Notes under the pieces: generated by a model | What the model saw: only the letters and a program-made list of their open reading frames with translations | Told to the model about the DNA's origin: nothing | The model's database searches: none | Shown here: one piece after another, positions 41,908 through 53,689 of the stretch | Position numbering within the stretch: the first letter of the stretch is position 1 | How the letters are laid out: every line of letters begins with the position of its first letter | Program-made: the position numbers and the translations under genes | Assembly (NCBI GenBank): GCA_947086415.1 | Contig: OX352293.1 | Location: 19,451,448-19,515,447 of the forward strand | Length of the DNA: 64,000 nucleotides | Source of the DNA: Pammene aurita | Lineage: Eukaryota > Arthropoda > Insecta > Lepidoptera > Tortricidae | Direction of reading: 5' to 3'

Positions 41908-42062
41908 AATAATAGTAGTTTATGCAACAGTTGTATAAGAGGGGTCAAAAAAGGTGAGTGGCGTGGGTAACAATTTGAGCCGTAGGCGAAAATTGTTAAG
42001 AAAAACGCCACGAATATTTTTTTACCTACTTATACGACGTTGCATACAATACTTTTTCTACG
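41908..42062 (+). repeat. Divergent hairpin core of the palindromic module
   Basis: TAGTAGTTTATGCAACAGTT opens it and ACGTTGCATACAATACTTTT closes it. Central arms ACAATTTGAGCC / GGCGAAAATTGT and outer GTGGCGT / ACGCCAC pair. The layout matches the cores at 12.5 and 13.0 kb but with different central sequence, so it is a related subfamily. Confidence 0.65.
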
Positions 42063-42711
42063 AATACACTTACTTTTACATAAAATGCGAAATTGAAATC
42101 TTCATGGATATCGCAGTTATTTTGTCAACATAATCAACAATCATTTAAGTTTTACCTTTTAAAACACTATTTTTCAATAATACTAACATTACTAACACAA
42201 ATACCGTCGTTATTTGATCAATTATTAAAGAGCTACAGAGATTACTAAAAATACCTAAATTACTTTCAAAGTTTGCAATTCGCCCCAACAAACGAACGGG
42301 AAACGTAAAAAACGAAGTAGGTCTGTGGTTCTTATAATTTTTTCTTTTTTAAAGTTTTTTTTTCTGAAAACGCTGCGTTTATTTAGGTTTCTTAGGTTGG
42401 CAGTAATTTATTTTATATTAATAGCCGTGTTTGCACGCGATTCCGCGATACTATTTTGGCGCTTTTATAGAACAAGTGTTATTTTGGGGAATAGACTAGA
42501 TAGACTTTTCATCGAGTGTATTATCTGTTCTTATAAAGGTGTTAACGAATGTATAAATGACAGATAAAAGTACAGGAGTAGAAAAATGATTTAATATAAT
42601 TATTAAAATCTTTATCTTAACAAAAAATTATACGAATCTTGAAGCAAATCAAATTATTTTGTTCAATATTTTTTGATTTGCAATTTTTAAGTAGTTACAC
42701 TACTATATATA
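42063..42711. other. AT-rich spacer
   Basis: An 80-codon frame (42325-42567) is hydrophobic because of T-richness. No domain. Confidence 0.45.
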
Positions 42712-42804
42712 AACTGAAAATAGATGTCATATACTTCAGAAAAAGTGACTAAACCCTCCGGTGTCCGAGGCCAGGTCTGGCCTCGGTGACATCTATTTTC
42801 AGTT
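42712..42804. repeat. Nested hairpin (18-bp outer, 10-bp inner stem)
   Basis: AACTGAAAATAGATGTCA pairs with TGACATCTATTTTCAGTT exactly. Within it, CCGAGGCCAG pairs with CTGGCCTCGG across two bases. Likely a small MITE; the flanks TA...AA give no clear duplication. Confidence 0.75.
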
Positions 42805-43042
42805 CAAAAAATTATACGTTTAGTTACCTTCGTGTGTTCGTACAAGAAATTTACACCACTCATATTGCCTCCTGATTGAGACACAATAGCCTTACCTGTA
42901 GCATTGTGAACATAACAAACAATCATAATCGGTATCATTTTTACATTTACATCAGATGGTATTTTTATACGCCGGGACACTATTGGGCCCGACAGTGTGT
43001 CCGTATTTTAGTAGGTACGTACTAACCTTAAAGCATCATTTT
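42805..43042. other. Spacer
   Basis: No recognisable feature. Confidence 0.4.
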
Positions 43043-43800
43043 ATCTGGGTGCATGGCAGTGCCCCCGCCAAGTCGAGCATAACAAACAACAAAGGCACGG
43101 CCGTACTATCCTTATCCCGAAGCCATTCAGGCCATTTTCGAGCTAAACGAAATAAATGAAATTTCAGGGAACAAGAGGCCATAACACAAGGCAGATATAT
43201 TTCCAAAATTAATTTAATTTTATCTTACAATTTAATAATTATTACAAGTCAAAGTTCCTTAGTTTTTTCACTGACTGACTGACTGACTGACTAACATATG
43301 ACTGATCATTATAATTCTAGCTGACCCACAAGCTCCAAATTTTGAACAATTCTAGTATTAGGGCTATAAAGCCACTGAAAACTTAGACCTACCGCAATAT
43401 CCGTCGGGTTGTCTGGTTTTACAAACTGCACTAGTAACATTGCAATCCCATATAAATATATGACATTCTAAAGTTACTTTTTCAGTTGATATAATTTTAG
43501 TCTTTTACACCAAGTTATTAGACAGATAGATGAGTAAATAGTAAAATAAAAGCTGCCTATAGATGCCCTCGGATGTGGGCATGCGTACGGGGGAAATATG
43601 AACGTGGAACGGAAAAAGGGAGCCTTACTTACAAAAAGGAATGAGATCCCATCAAAAACATTACATGTACAAAAATACCGGTCTCATAACGCAGCTCTCC
43701 TACTGCTAAAAGTATTGAGATCTAATATAAGATAATATAAAACCAGCCGGTATCCATAGAACTCAATCCCCACTTTTATTTGTTGGATTTAACTTACATG
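43043..43800 (+). repeat. Interspersed repeat family B, copy 2
   Basis: Same blocks as 7637-8241 in the same order. It contains an expanded GACT microsatellite (43268-43295) and an extra ~120-bp piece (about 43525-43640) not present in copy 1. Confidence 0.65.
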
Positions 43801-43950
43801 TCATTATGTAATGATATATATATACTCGTATACCCATTGGAGGCCGGCTAGCGCTATACTGTACGTATATTTAGCCGTGCGATCGCCAGGTCATTCTATT
43901 TATTATAGAAGTATACTCGTAGACATCTAATATTCAAGGGGTCACAATTA

Positions 43951-44091
43951 CATGTTAATTAAATACAGTGGGGATTGAGTTCTGCGGACACCGGCTGGTT
44001 TTACATTAGATCTCAATACTTTTGGTAGTAGAAGAACTGCGTTGCGAGATTGGCATTTTTGTTCATGTATTTAATGTTTTTGATGGGATTA
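43951..44091 (-). repeat. Family B, partial inverted copy
   Basis: CATGTTAATTAA...GTGGGGATTGAGTTCT...CCGGCTGGTTTTACATTAG...TTTTTGATGGGATT is the reverse of the last ~140 bp of copy 2. Copy 2 and this piece form an inverted pair around a ~150-bp spacer, so a fold-back end or a second element is possible. Confidence 0.65.
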
Positions 44092-44930
44092 AACTAGTCT
44101 AAGCAAAAATAATACTTGAATTCTTCTTCTTTTGGTATGAAGAGACAAAAAACGCATGCGAATGCTTATGCGATATTATTTTTTGACAGTGCTCCAGGAC
44201 TTAATGTATAACAAACATAGATAATTACAGAAAAACTAACAACACAAACATAATATTTTAAATTATGTTACTACGTAGGATTTTTTTCCTTTGGTTATTT
44301 TTCGTGCAGTCCCGGGTTCTCATATTGCCCTAAGTTCCCCTATAGGAGCGGTATCCGTTTCACATTTCCAGCTTACGGCCGACATGGACTGAAACCATTT
44401 TAATAACAGTTATCTGTGTGAAAAATACCCGTGTTGAAATAGCGTTATATTCAAAGCGAGAATTGTCCATTACATTTGCTAAATGTGTAGGTATATATTG
44501 TCATAAAAGTACCTAGACAAATACACTGCTGGCCTATTTATATTTTATTGTAAATGTATTCCAATCGCAAGTCGCAATCCTTTAATTTTTTAGGGTGCTT
44601 TGCTACTAAGAGTAAAGTAAAAGGAACATCCTTGGTTGGAACAGAATATGTAGCGTGGTTTCTAAATGGTTTCATAATAAATAACTTATAAAGATTACGA
44701 GATAAACAAAATATTTTTTCCACTCCAATAAAGCCTCGGAAAACATAGAAAACTAATAAGTAATACCGAAGGATCCCCTTGTTTTGATTGAAGCTAAATG
44801 TATCGTTACACGGTCGAGTTTCCCTCACTTATCCCGGCCTTAGCTCTGAGCTAAGGCTCTAGCGGTCGTAAAATACAAGTTATACCATTATATTTTTACG
44901 ACACCAACAAATGTCAACTTTTCGAAGAGA
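44092..44930. other. No recognisable gene
   Basis: A 96-codon minus frame (44538-44828) has no domain. AGCTCTGAGCTAAGG near 44840 is a small palindrome. Confidence 0.4.
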
Positions 44931-45115
44931 CACCCGCCGACCGCTCTCCGCCGGCGCCGCATTATTTGTTATCTAGGAGCGAGCGGTTAGCGCTCTCCGT
45001 GATTTTTCATGAACGGTGCTAGTTGTTTAGAAAGAGGGCGCCTAGGGAAACGTAAAACTTGTGAGGGATTCCAGACTAGTGGTAGTAGTGGTGCATTCAG
45101 TTCCTCGCTCTACAA
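44931..45115 (+). promoter_or_regulatory. GC-rich segment with initiator-like word (weak)
   Basis: CGCTCTCCGCCGGCGCCGC and later GGGCGCC stand out in AT-rich surroundings. GCATTCAGTTCCTCGCTC (about 45091-45108) matches the insect initiator TCAGT. No TATA box or downstream gene is visible, so this is only a suggestion. Confidence 0.18.
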
Positions 45116-46600
45116 ACGATAACTCTCATCCGTGAGCTTCATAGCTATTTACGTTAGAAATGTTTATAAAGTAATTATGTATATTTTAATAATAATAGTG
45201 AATTTAGAAACCGTTGAAAAGTAATTTATACATTTAAATACTTGCATTGAAGCGGGCGTAATGGGAATGTAGATAAACATCAAATTTATAACCCCTCACA
45301 CAGCGATTTACTTCCCTAAGCTTTAAGCTTGCGGTCTAGATTTACTATAATGCCTGTTAATTTGTGCTTTAGATAAGTGACTTTATGTACATAACTTTGA
45401 TACGTGTTATGTTCTTATATTTAAAACAAAGTACAAGTAATTCAAATAAAACAAAGAAGCTACAGAAGAATCTTAGTACCTATAGGTACAATGCGAGTTT
45501 GTCTCAAGTGTGGTCTGGATAAGGATAAGGACTATGCTATAATTCCATCATATACTTAACCTAGAGCGTATTAGTGTCAGTCCAGGAAAAAGTTAACATT
45601 TTATCAATATCAAGTTTACTAGTACTGCCTTAAACTACGTCATATTCTAATTATCAAAAACCATAGACTAATTAACCCAAGACCCCGCATAGCCGGGCGA
45701 CCCCCGCTGCCACGCTCGAGGTAATTTCACTCTATAGTGAGGTACTAATAATGGAAGTGACAGTAAACATAGTACGTCTCCATGGCAATCATTAATGTCT
45801 GACTCTCTCTTACGCTCCACGGAAGAATCGCGCGTTCCCTGTCTGGCATTGCGAGTTCTCCTCCCGCACCCCTTCGTTTTGGCAGCTTAGGTTTCAAAGA
45901 AATAACGCGCTCAGCGGAGTATAGAGATATCTTGTATATGTCAAAAACTAAGTTATAAAAATTGTCACGACATGCCCCATACAATTTTTTTTGCGTTTAA
46001 AAATATATTATTCTACTGTTTTTTAGTCGCAATACGATACCAATTATGCCCTTAAACGGATCACTAGTATTTTTGTTACTTCCTGTATGCTTATATCTAT
46101 TAGTGAAAAAATTAAGTGTCCATATAAATCGACAAATTTCTCTAAACTCGTCTACATTTTAGAAAGTTCTTGAACTGAAGCACTGCAATAGTATAAGTTG
46201 AGGCACAAATCGTGACGATATTCAAAAACATAATGTATTATGCTTTAGAAAGTTGTGACAAAAGTTTCTGAACTGTTGCTATAAACAATGAAATGACGTA
46301 CCTACGTCGGCTAGACGATTGATAAGCTGATAATACTAACGTCATTTTTAGGGTTATAAAATGAAAGTAACTCTTTATTTTTATAACATTATATTTAAAT
46401 CACGTATTAATTAAATCTTACGAGTAGGAGCGGAACGTACAGCAGTAAACTGTCATCATACATACATTGCTGAATAGCGATAATTCTTAAAGTTTACTAA
46501 CTGTAAGTGCAATCCATTCGACTGCCAGAAGCATTCTCACTTAGAGATGGCAAGTGTGCAATTTCTCCATCGGTTGCATATTTAGCTACAAAGGAAAGGG
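45116..46600. other. No recognisable gene
   Basis: AT-rich spacer. A 79-codon minus frame (45745-45984) has no domain. Confidence 0.45.
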
Positions 46601-47035
46601 GATCGATTAGTTTGCAGATGAGGTCGCGTGTACAAGGGCCATAGCGGCGGGCCGGGCGCAGCGCGGCGCTCGGCGCGGCTCTGCCTTCCGGCGAAACGCG
46701 AGGAATGTTGCCGATAGATTAACTTCTGATCTCTTTTCCGATATTATAGCAAAGCGCTTATGTAAGGAATTCTAAGCGCTTCAATCTGGTTTAAGGCCAA
46801 CAACGCACACTGGAACCCGCCCATATATAGCTGTACTCAAAACTACAATAAGTAAAATTAAGCAAAAAAACGTACTATTTCACATTCGTAATGTCAAGTA
46901 GTGTTTATAATAATTATTGTTTACATTATATTACAATATAAAATATTCCTATGATGACGATGACGTTACATATTCATCGATAAACATGTCAACAGCTTCC
47001 GGGTGAAATATTTTTGTATTAATAATTGGCAGAGG
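46601..47035. other. Spacer with a short GC-rich patch
   Basis: GCGGCGGGCCGGGCGCAGCG around 46645-46690 is GC-rich without a convincing frame. The rest is AT-rich. Confidence 0.35.
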
Positions 47036-47780
47036 TCGTGTGCAGGTGATGATGGGAACTGAAGAAACCAAGAGTCTCTGTCATGTTGTCGATTCTAGAA
47101 GTTTTACGACTAAATCTCTCTCGATAGTTTTTAAAGTCCTTATTCATCGCTTCCTGGGCCTCTTCACTTAATTGCCTATAGGGATCAAGTGCTCAGATAT
47201 TATTGCTTCTCCTTGAATAAGGACTTTATGAACAGTAGGTGTCATGCGACACCACGGGTACAGTTTTACATATAATATAACTTTGCTTTGTAAGTATGTT
47301 TTGAATTTACACGTATCGATCTTGTAGCCACTGGAAATTGTTTGTAAAATTATGTAAAAGCGACGTATGAGTCCTTCATCTATTTTAGTAATTTCGGCTG
47401 ATATTTCGTAGTTTTGGAAAAAAATTCGAGCCACATTACCATTATTAGTATTGCCAAAACCTGGTTTTGGTTGAATTTTTATTTATTAAAGTTTTTCTTT
47501 AAACTCTTTGTGGATCCCTTTTTTGTTTTAATCAACTTTTGATTTATGCATTTTGTTAACACTCCAAGATCGTATCTCTAATTTATATGCAATGTGTAAC
47601 AAAGCTTCGGAAAGCCGAATCCAAGCATGTAAAACCGATATAGCAAATGATAAATATTCTGATCTAACAGGTTTCTGTAGTACTTTGTCTAAGTAATTAA
47701 ATTCACTGGAAGTAACTTCGCATAAAAAACATTTCAAAGTAGATTTAGTATCTGATAACGCGTTATAGACCTTTTGTATT
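47036..47780 (-). pseudogene. Transib/RAG1-like transposase relic
   Basis: Reading right to left in three frames: VYNALSDTKSTLKCFLCEVT with a C-X2-C pair (about 47700-47775); LHAWIRLSEALLHIAYKLEI (about 47560-47640); then, after stops, GFGNTNNGNVARIFFQN (about 47400-47455), GLIRRFYIILQTISSGYKID (about 47310-47370), WCRMTPTVHKVLIQGE (about 47220-47260), and in another frame LSEEAQEAMNKDFKNYRERF, then SRKTSRID (about 47080-47150). This order of motifs (CxxC ... GNTNDGN ... TVHKVLIHG ... SEEAQEARNKDF) matches a widespread arthropod family that I associate with Transib/RAG1-type transposases; the last motif should hold the catalytic Glu. At least three frame breaks make it inactive. The family label is from memory and should be confirmed. 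Confidence 0.65.
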
Positions 47781-49226
47781 TACTTTTAAATATCGTGTTG
47801 CACAATTCTCGGCGTTGAAAAAAAAAAATATTACTTTTTTCATCTGAAACAGTCGAAATGTATAGAAATAACCTTAAGGTAAAAATGGTAAAATATTACG
47901 CACTAAACCATTGTTTTAGTGAGAAAAAGTTACATTTTCGCTAAAGTAAAAACGCCTGATCAAATAGTCAGAGCAAAAAATTTGGTCTGTATTCGGAAAC
48001 TGGACAACATCTTTTTCTTTCGAATAAATAATCCTAATAATGATCACTTTTTTAGCTATCATGCCTAAAAATTATCAAAAGATGGTGTCCATTATCGGAA
48101 ATATGACCATTTTTATTAAATTACAATATAAGTTACTATTTGTCGGACTATCACAAACAAATAAGTGCTTTTAGGACTTAAAATACGTAAAACATAATCT
48201 ACATACCTTGATCAAGATAAGACAATTCGGATTTTGAGTTATACCAACTACAATTACTTGAAATAACTCTATTTTGTTAATCAATACTAATTACCACTGA
48301 CGTGACATACAAAATCCTAGACCTTTGACATAATGCAACTACGTAATGATAACTGATAATGAAGGTATTTTTCTGCAATGAGGTGCAATATTTCCCTGTT
48401 TATGCATATATTTCAATTTGAGTACAAAATACCCACAATTGCAAAGTTGAGTTTTGAGCACTGCGATGTATGGGCGGGTTCCAGTGTGCAACGGCGCCCG
48501 TATGTTTTGGATAATTTGATATACTTGCTCTATTTTCTAATTACTCATTATAACGTAAACGTACGTATATTAACATTAAGAAGAGAAGCGTTTATATTAC
48601 GCCGTATCATTGTATTTATTAAAAACCTTTAATAAATAATTATTAAAGCCCTTTTATTCCTTTTAAAAGGTTTTTACATTAACATTAACTTTTTGTTTTT
48701 GCATTTTACTCTTAACTAATTTTTTTTTTTTCTCTTTTATTGAGTCTATATTAAGGACCCCTCGGTTATAGGCCTATACCTCCCATTAAAAATCATTATC
48801 GTAATGTTATCTTTTATTGCGCAAGAACTTTTTAAGACATACAATTCGTACCGTTGTTTTCGAGAAATGTTAATTTAAAGCTACGTATGCATTAGAAACT
48901 ACTCACATTATAGCTATTAAGTTACCTGTTAATTACTCAATTTATATTAATGACCATAAAATCATTTCATATTACTCTATGAACCACGAATTTATAATCG
49001 TATTATACCGATTTGGCCGATAACATTTCTTTTACTATCGCCCAACATCCATGAGGCGCTCTAACTTCGCCTGATTTTTACTATTATTATATGAACCGAA
49101 GCTTAATCATACATGTTAAAACCCGACTGAACGTTTGTGCAAGTAAAGGTAGTTTAGTGTGTACGTAATCGATTAAGCCAGAGCACAGAGATAACATTCC
49201 GTCCGGGAGTATCGTTACCCACTTAC
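47781..49226. other. No recognisable gene
   Basis: Very AT-rich. It may include the decayed 5' part of the transposase element and its terminal repeat, which I cannot locate. Confidence 0.4.
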
Positions 49227-49319
49227 CTCGCACGGCACGCTCAGGTGGGACGGGGGCTGCGGCTTGTTTACATACAAGTGAATTCCATTAGATCCAGCCT
49301 GTGTACCGTCGCCACAGCC
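49227..49319 (-). CDS. Candidate host exon ending in a consensus splice donor
   Basis: An open minus-strand run of 31 codons reads GCGDGTQAGSNGIHLYVN, then KPQPPSHLSVPCE, and ends at GAG followed by GTAAGT (49226-49221), a perfect donor. The last 14 codons are entirely C/G-ending (AAC AAG CCG CAG CCC CCG TCC CAC CTG AGC GTG CCG TGC GAG), against an AT-rich background. A stop lies directly upstream (49320-49322), so the acceptor must be inside, perhaps the ACACAG near 49300. Protein not recognised. Confidence 0.4.
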
Positions 49320-50070
49320 TCAAGCCCCGTTCGCGCTTTATTCATATCCCATTAGCAGATCGATTCGCCTAAAATAACTATCTACTCGTAAAATACATCG
49401 GTTCACATTTATTTAGTTTCACATTGTATAAAAGCCGATTAAACACACACCTCTCATATACACGAATTATTTACATTCTGCGTTAGGTGTACTTAAAAGT
49501 AGTATACAATCTAACAAATGTCGTCAATGCGACGTTGGCAGTTCGACATTGAAGTCTACATAACTTTTGGAACATGTTAATTGTAGAGTTAAACTGATCC
49601 AGCACAATTCCAGAGTTGGTAGGTACCAATTGTTTATTCAGTTATTCGACTTTTTCAATATGTTTATTATTGCAGTATGGTGTGGGTACCAACAGCTATC
49701 AAAATTCAATGAGCATAACTTTAACGGAATGTTGTGTCATAGTATTTTATGAATGTGATGCTATTAGCGGAGCGGGCCGGACCGTGTTTAAGTTGATAAT
49801 TATGGTAACTCGACATGAAAATTCATTTAATGTCACAGAAATGTACTTTCCCATTTAAAAGTATGTTGAACTGTAGCTGTGGAACAATAATTAAATTTTC
49901 CCCCGGCTCCGAGTGCAGAGTATGTCGTTTCATCAAGCTCGCACTAACTCGCGAGAACTGCGCACCACCTGAAATATTTAATCCAGACCTGCCATTGTGC
50001 AGCCTGTAATCTAACGGAAATTAAATCTCCTCACTATTTTATGGCGGCTCATGCGAACCATCAAATGCAT
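49320..50070. other. No recognisable gene
   Basis: Overlapping frames of 60-80 codons (49567-50009) without a domain. Confidence 0.4.
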
Positions 50071-50537
50071 GAGCTAACCACGTCAGATATGACACAATAA
50101 TGAGAGCAACGAAACCCCTCTAGTAATTTTGCTATACTTTGCTTAATCTGGCAGCTGTAAAGTAGTGAAGGTCAAAGAATGCAAACCACTCCAAGAAAAC
50201 AAATCCTAGAGTTCTGGGTTTAATGCAATATTATGAGAAATTATATAAATAATTAGATTAATTCATTGCCAAAAGATTCTGTTGGGGGATAGTAGTGCCA
50301 AACGATGCATAATATAGGGCCCTGTCCTTTATAACAGAGACAACTTCGGCAGTTTTTACCTATTTTGCTATTACTATTTTTCAATTCAAAAAATTTGCTA
50401 GACTGTCACGCTGACTTCCACCCATTAAAAGCTGCTAGATGCCTGGATCTAGCAATAAGCATAGTATAGCAATCTAACCAGACGGGTTTTGTTGCTCTTA
50501 TGATTGTGTCAAATCTGACGTGGCCAGCTCTTAGTCC
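50071..50537. mobile_element. MITE family C, copy 2 (inverted relative to copy 1)
   Basis: Reverse-complement counterpart of 9741-10269, with the same ends (CCACGTCAGATATGACACAA; GACGTGGCCAGCTCTTAGTCC-type right end) and shared interior words TTGCCAAAAGATTCTGTTGG and AACTTCGGCAGTTTTTACC. Slightly shorter than copy 1. Confidence 0.75.
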
Positions 50538-51745
50538 AATATGAAACATAATAAAAATATCGTGTTAACACTCAACCTGCTACAATTGCATAGCATGTTA
50601 TACGAAAATGAGAAGCTAACATAGCTAAACTAACTAAGTTAACATAACTAACTAAAGTTGCCGAACGAAATAAGATTACAAAAGTAACTAGACACATAAA
50701 TATTACATAAGCTACTGAACAGCGTTTCAAACACTTGTTTTAGTTCGGCAACTTTCGTTGTTGACTGTACCTTTTATTAATTGTTTCATAGTTGTGATTG
50801 TAATTGTGGTCAGTTTTAAGTAGTGCCTTATTAAAATTATATCAAAATCCTTAATAAACTGGAAGAACTAAATCACTTTGTTGAAATTACACAGAGAAGC
50901 AGAATCTCGTTAAGTTAGAGAAAAACGAAGAACACTAATAATAATAGAAGTTACTGTAAAGGCGGTCATAATAGTCCCTAGCGCACTGAAGTCTCGTGCA
51001 ATTACGCTGTGCAATTTCCATAACTAAAGCTTACCGAATCGAAATTATTTTCATTGGAACTGGATAGAAGTCGCCTTATTACCCTATTTTTAGATGTCGT
51101 TAACAAGCTGTACCTATGGCCAGAGACTATACATATAGACCGCCACAGTCTAAGAACTTTTTGAGACTCAAAGTCTGAAGCGCCATCTGAACGAGACCAA
51201 CCCAAAGTTTCCGTAGTAATACCGTAATAATATTAACGCTATCAATTACTAGATGGTGCTGAGGGGCAGAGAGTGCTCAGCCCTACATTATACGGTAAAC
51301 ATGTCAATATAATTAACAGTCAACGACAATTGCGAAAATGAAGTTTTTACTACATGTTTGCTAAGTACCGTAGTATTGACTTTTTCTTTTTTGATTGATC
51401 TCATGGAACTTTCAGTAGGTATGACAGAGAAGGCGCTATTATTGTCGGTCCTTGTCATAGTCTCACATTGTGATTATTGCTTACTACTAAAAGGCCCTTA
51501 ATATAAACATTTTTACCCTCCACCGCTTTTAGGAGAGCAACAACGAAACCGACTAAATTATGCCAGTTACGGTATGCTATCATCAGCAATTTCGAAACGT
51601 GTTTCCAAATTAGCCGCGTTGCGTGTATTCTGTCCTTCTTAGGCGCACGCGTGATTCAACTCTATAATACTTGCTTTGAAATTACATTGTTGAATATACC
51701 TTTATTCGAAAATGGTAATTATTGATTTTTTATTGGTTTGATTTA
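50538..51745. other. No recognisable gene
   Basis: AT-rich. AAAGTTGCCGAAC (about 50656) and GTTCGGCAACTTT (about 50743) form a short distant inverted pair. Confidence 0.45.
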
Positions 51746-51895
51746 ACGGCCTCCTAGCATAGTCGGTAGTGACCCTGCCTATGAAGCAGGAGGTCCCGGG
51801 TTCGAATACTGGTCAGGGCATATTTACAAATAAAATATCAGTGTTTGTCACGGATATTTGTTCCTGAATTATGGATGTTTTCTTTGTATTTAAGT
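51746..51895 (+). mobile_element. tRNA-derived SINE, 5' part
   Basis: Head with RNA polymerase III box-A-like TAGCATAGTCGGTAGTG and box B GGTTCGAATACTG, then the SINE body ACGGATATTTGTTCCTGA and ATGGATGTTTTCTTTGTAT. Cut off at about 51895, where retroposon G begins. Confidence 0.85.
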
Positions 51896-52219
51896 ATCAG
51901 CAGAGCCCGACTGGGGAAGTACCTCCACCTTACAGAAAACCACAGCCAAATAGCACTAGACCCTACTCATAGTGTTGTGTTTCTGCTGGTGAGTAAGGTT
52001 GCCAAAGAGCTCAAAGAGGACCCGGTGTGTTGACGATGAGGGACCTTCTTGTTCCTTTAGCCGTCAACACAGTGAATCCTCCTTTTTGTAAAGGGTCGGC
52101 AACGCGCATGTGACTCCTTTGGAGATGCAGGCGTCCATAGGTTACGGTAGCTGCTTACCATCAGGCGGGCCGTATGCTTGTTTGCCACCGTCGTAGTATA
52201 AAAAAAAAAAAAAAAAAAA
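51896..52219 (+). mobile_element. Poly(A) retroposon family G, copy 2 (5'-truncated)
   Basis: Begins at AGCAGAGCCCGACTGGGG, missing the first ~185 bp of copy 1, and ends in ~18 A. It interrupts or abuts the SINE at its left. Confidence 0.88.
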
Positions 52220-52224
52220 TATTA

Positions 52225-52470
52225 TAGGACAATCTTACACAAACCGACCTAGTCCCACAGTAAGCTCAATAAGGCTTGTGTTGTGGATACTAGACGACGA
52301 TATATATAATAAATAGATATAGATAAATATTTAAATAGTTATATAGAAAACACCCATAACTCAGGTACAAATATTAGTGATAAACACACAAATAAATGTC
52401 CTGACCAGGATTCGAACCCGGGACCTCCTGCTTCGTAGGCAGGGTCACTACCGACTGGGCTAAGTGTTCG
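52225..52470 (-). mobile_element. tRNA-derived SINE, nearly complete
   Basis: On the minus strand: head CTTAGCCCAGTCGGTAGTGA, box-B GGTTCGAATCCTG, then ATAAATATTT-rich body and the conserved end GTTGTGGATACTAGACGACG (plus-strand sense here) and GACCTAGTCCC. ~245 bp. No long tail. Confidence 0.88.
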
Positions 52471-53689
52471 TTAAAAGAGGCCGTTCTCAGTATATGCACG
52501 AACAACAACAACTTTGCTCTCTTGTATAATAGATTATTATTATTATATATAACAAACAGAGTTAACATAATACGATTTTTTAAATTATGCAAATACAAAA
52601 GCTCTTGTGCCATCTTATAATCAGTTGTATCAGCTTTCGCTTCGTCCGGATTTAAAGAATTGTCTTTTATTACAGAGTTGACTCTGCAAGTTGATTTCTA
52701 CCAATCTGGAAATATTTCATTCACGTAACAAATATTCTTGGCAACGACAGAACCTTATAAGTGATAATTTCGCCGTAATTATTGAAGTTGAAGTTATAAG
52801 TCATAATTTCGCCGACACCTTTTCTGTCTTACACCGATATTTGCTTTTGTCACCGTTAGTTGAGTTCTTTACAATTTTCATTTTTCGAGTTTCCATTAAT
52901 ACCTACATAACATACTGGGGTGCACTTACTTTGGACGAAAACAAATTGGACTTTAGTTAAACCTATTTTCAATAAAAAAACATTACTACAATCTTTTGTG
53001 TTGTAATTTTTTTTATTTATAACCGACTAACAGATTTTAATGACCGAGGCTTATAATACATCAATATATTTTTTTATAAATAAATAAAATATTTTGATGA
53101 ATTTATTAGCTAAAGAGTTTTGACATTAAAATTAGACCTGATTTAATAGCTTCCGTCTTTAATTAATATAAAGCCATTCATAGGAAGAAGCCTTATCATC
53201 AATTTACTTAATTGTAACTTTTAATGTATTAGTCTACAATTGTATAGCATTAAGTATTCTTGTTATCCATCAAGCTTAATAAATACCGACAGTATGGTGC
53301 ATAAACGTACAGTATCCCACTAAGGCTTTCTTTTAATATCAGGGTCTTATTGTCTTGAAGACGGGCGGCAGCGCTGGGTCTGACAGAGACGTATGTTCTG
53401 AGCCTGGGAATGATATATTGAACCCGAATGCATTCCTCGTGCTTGTCTGCACTGTCAAAAGTTTTTATTGAAATCATTTTTTAGTTTACGCCGCCTAACG
53501 TATGATTTCATGAAAGTACCTATACCTACTAATAATGCTATCACAGACCTGAAGGTGGGCGGGCTCTAGTATATATATATATATCAGTACGATACGAAGT
53601 CGAATACAATTATAACCCACTCAAATTCAAGTGGCCAGAATTGTCATAAAATTATTTTGCTGCGTTACAATAATTTTTTATTGTTTGTA
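52471..53689. other. No recognisable gene
   Basis: AT-rich spacer. (TA)n at 53569-53583. Confidence 0.45.

Noticed and set aside
43268..43295. GACT tandem repeat considered as CRISPR-like or regulatory
   Set aside because: Simple microsatellite inside repeat family B; no spacers.
45660..45720. CTCGAG|GTAATTTC donor after a GC-rich stretch
   Set aside because: The preceding GC-rich stretch is too short, with in-frame stops in the surroundings; no convincing exon.
51751..51825. Possible tRNA gene with box A and box B
   Set aside because: It is the head of a dispersed SINE: the same sequence recurs inverted at 52.4 kb and continues into a SINE body; the cloverleaf is imperfect.
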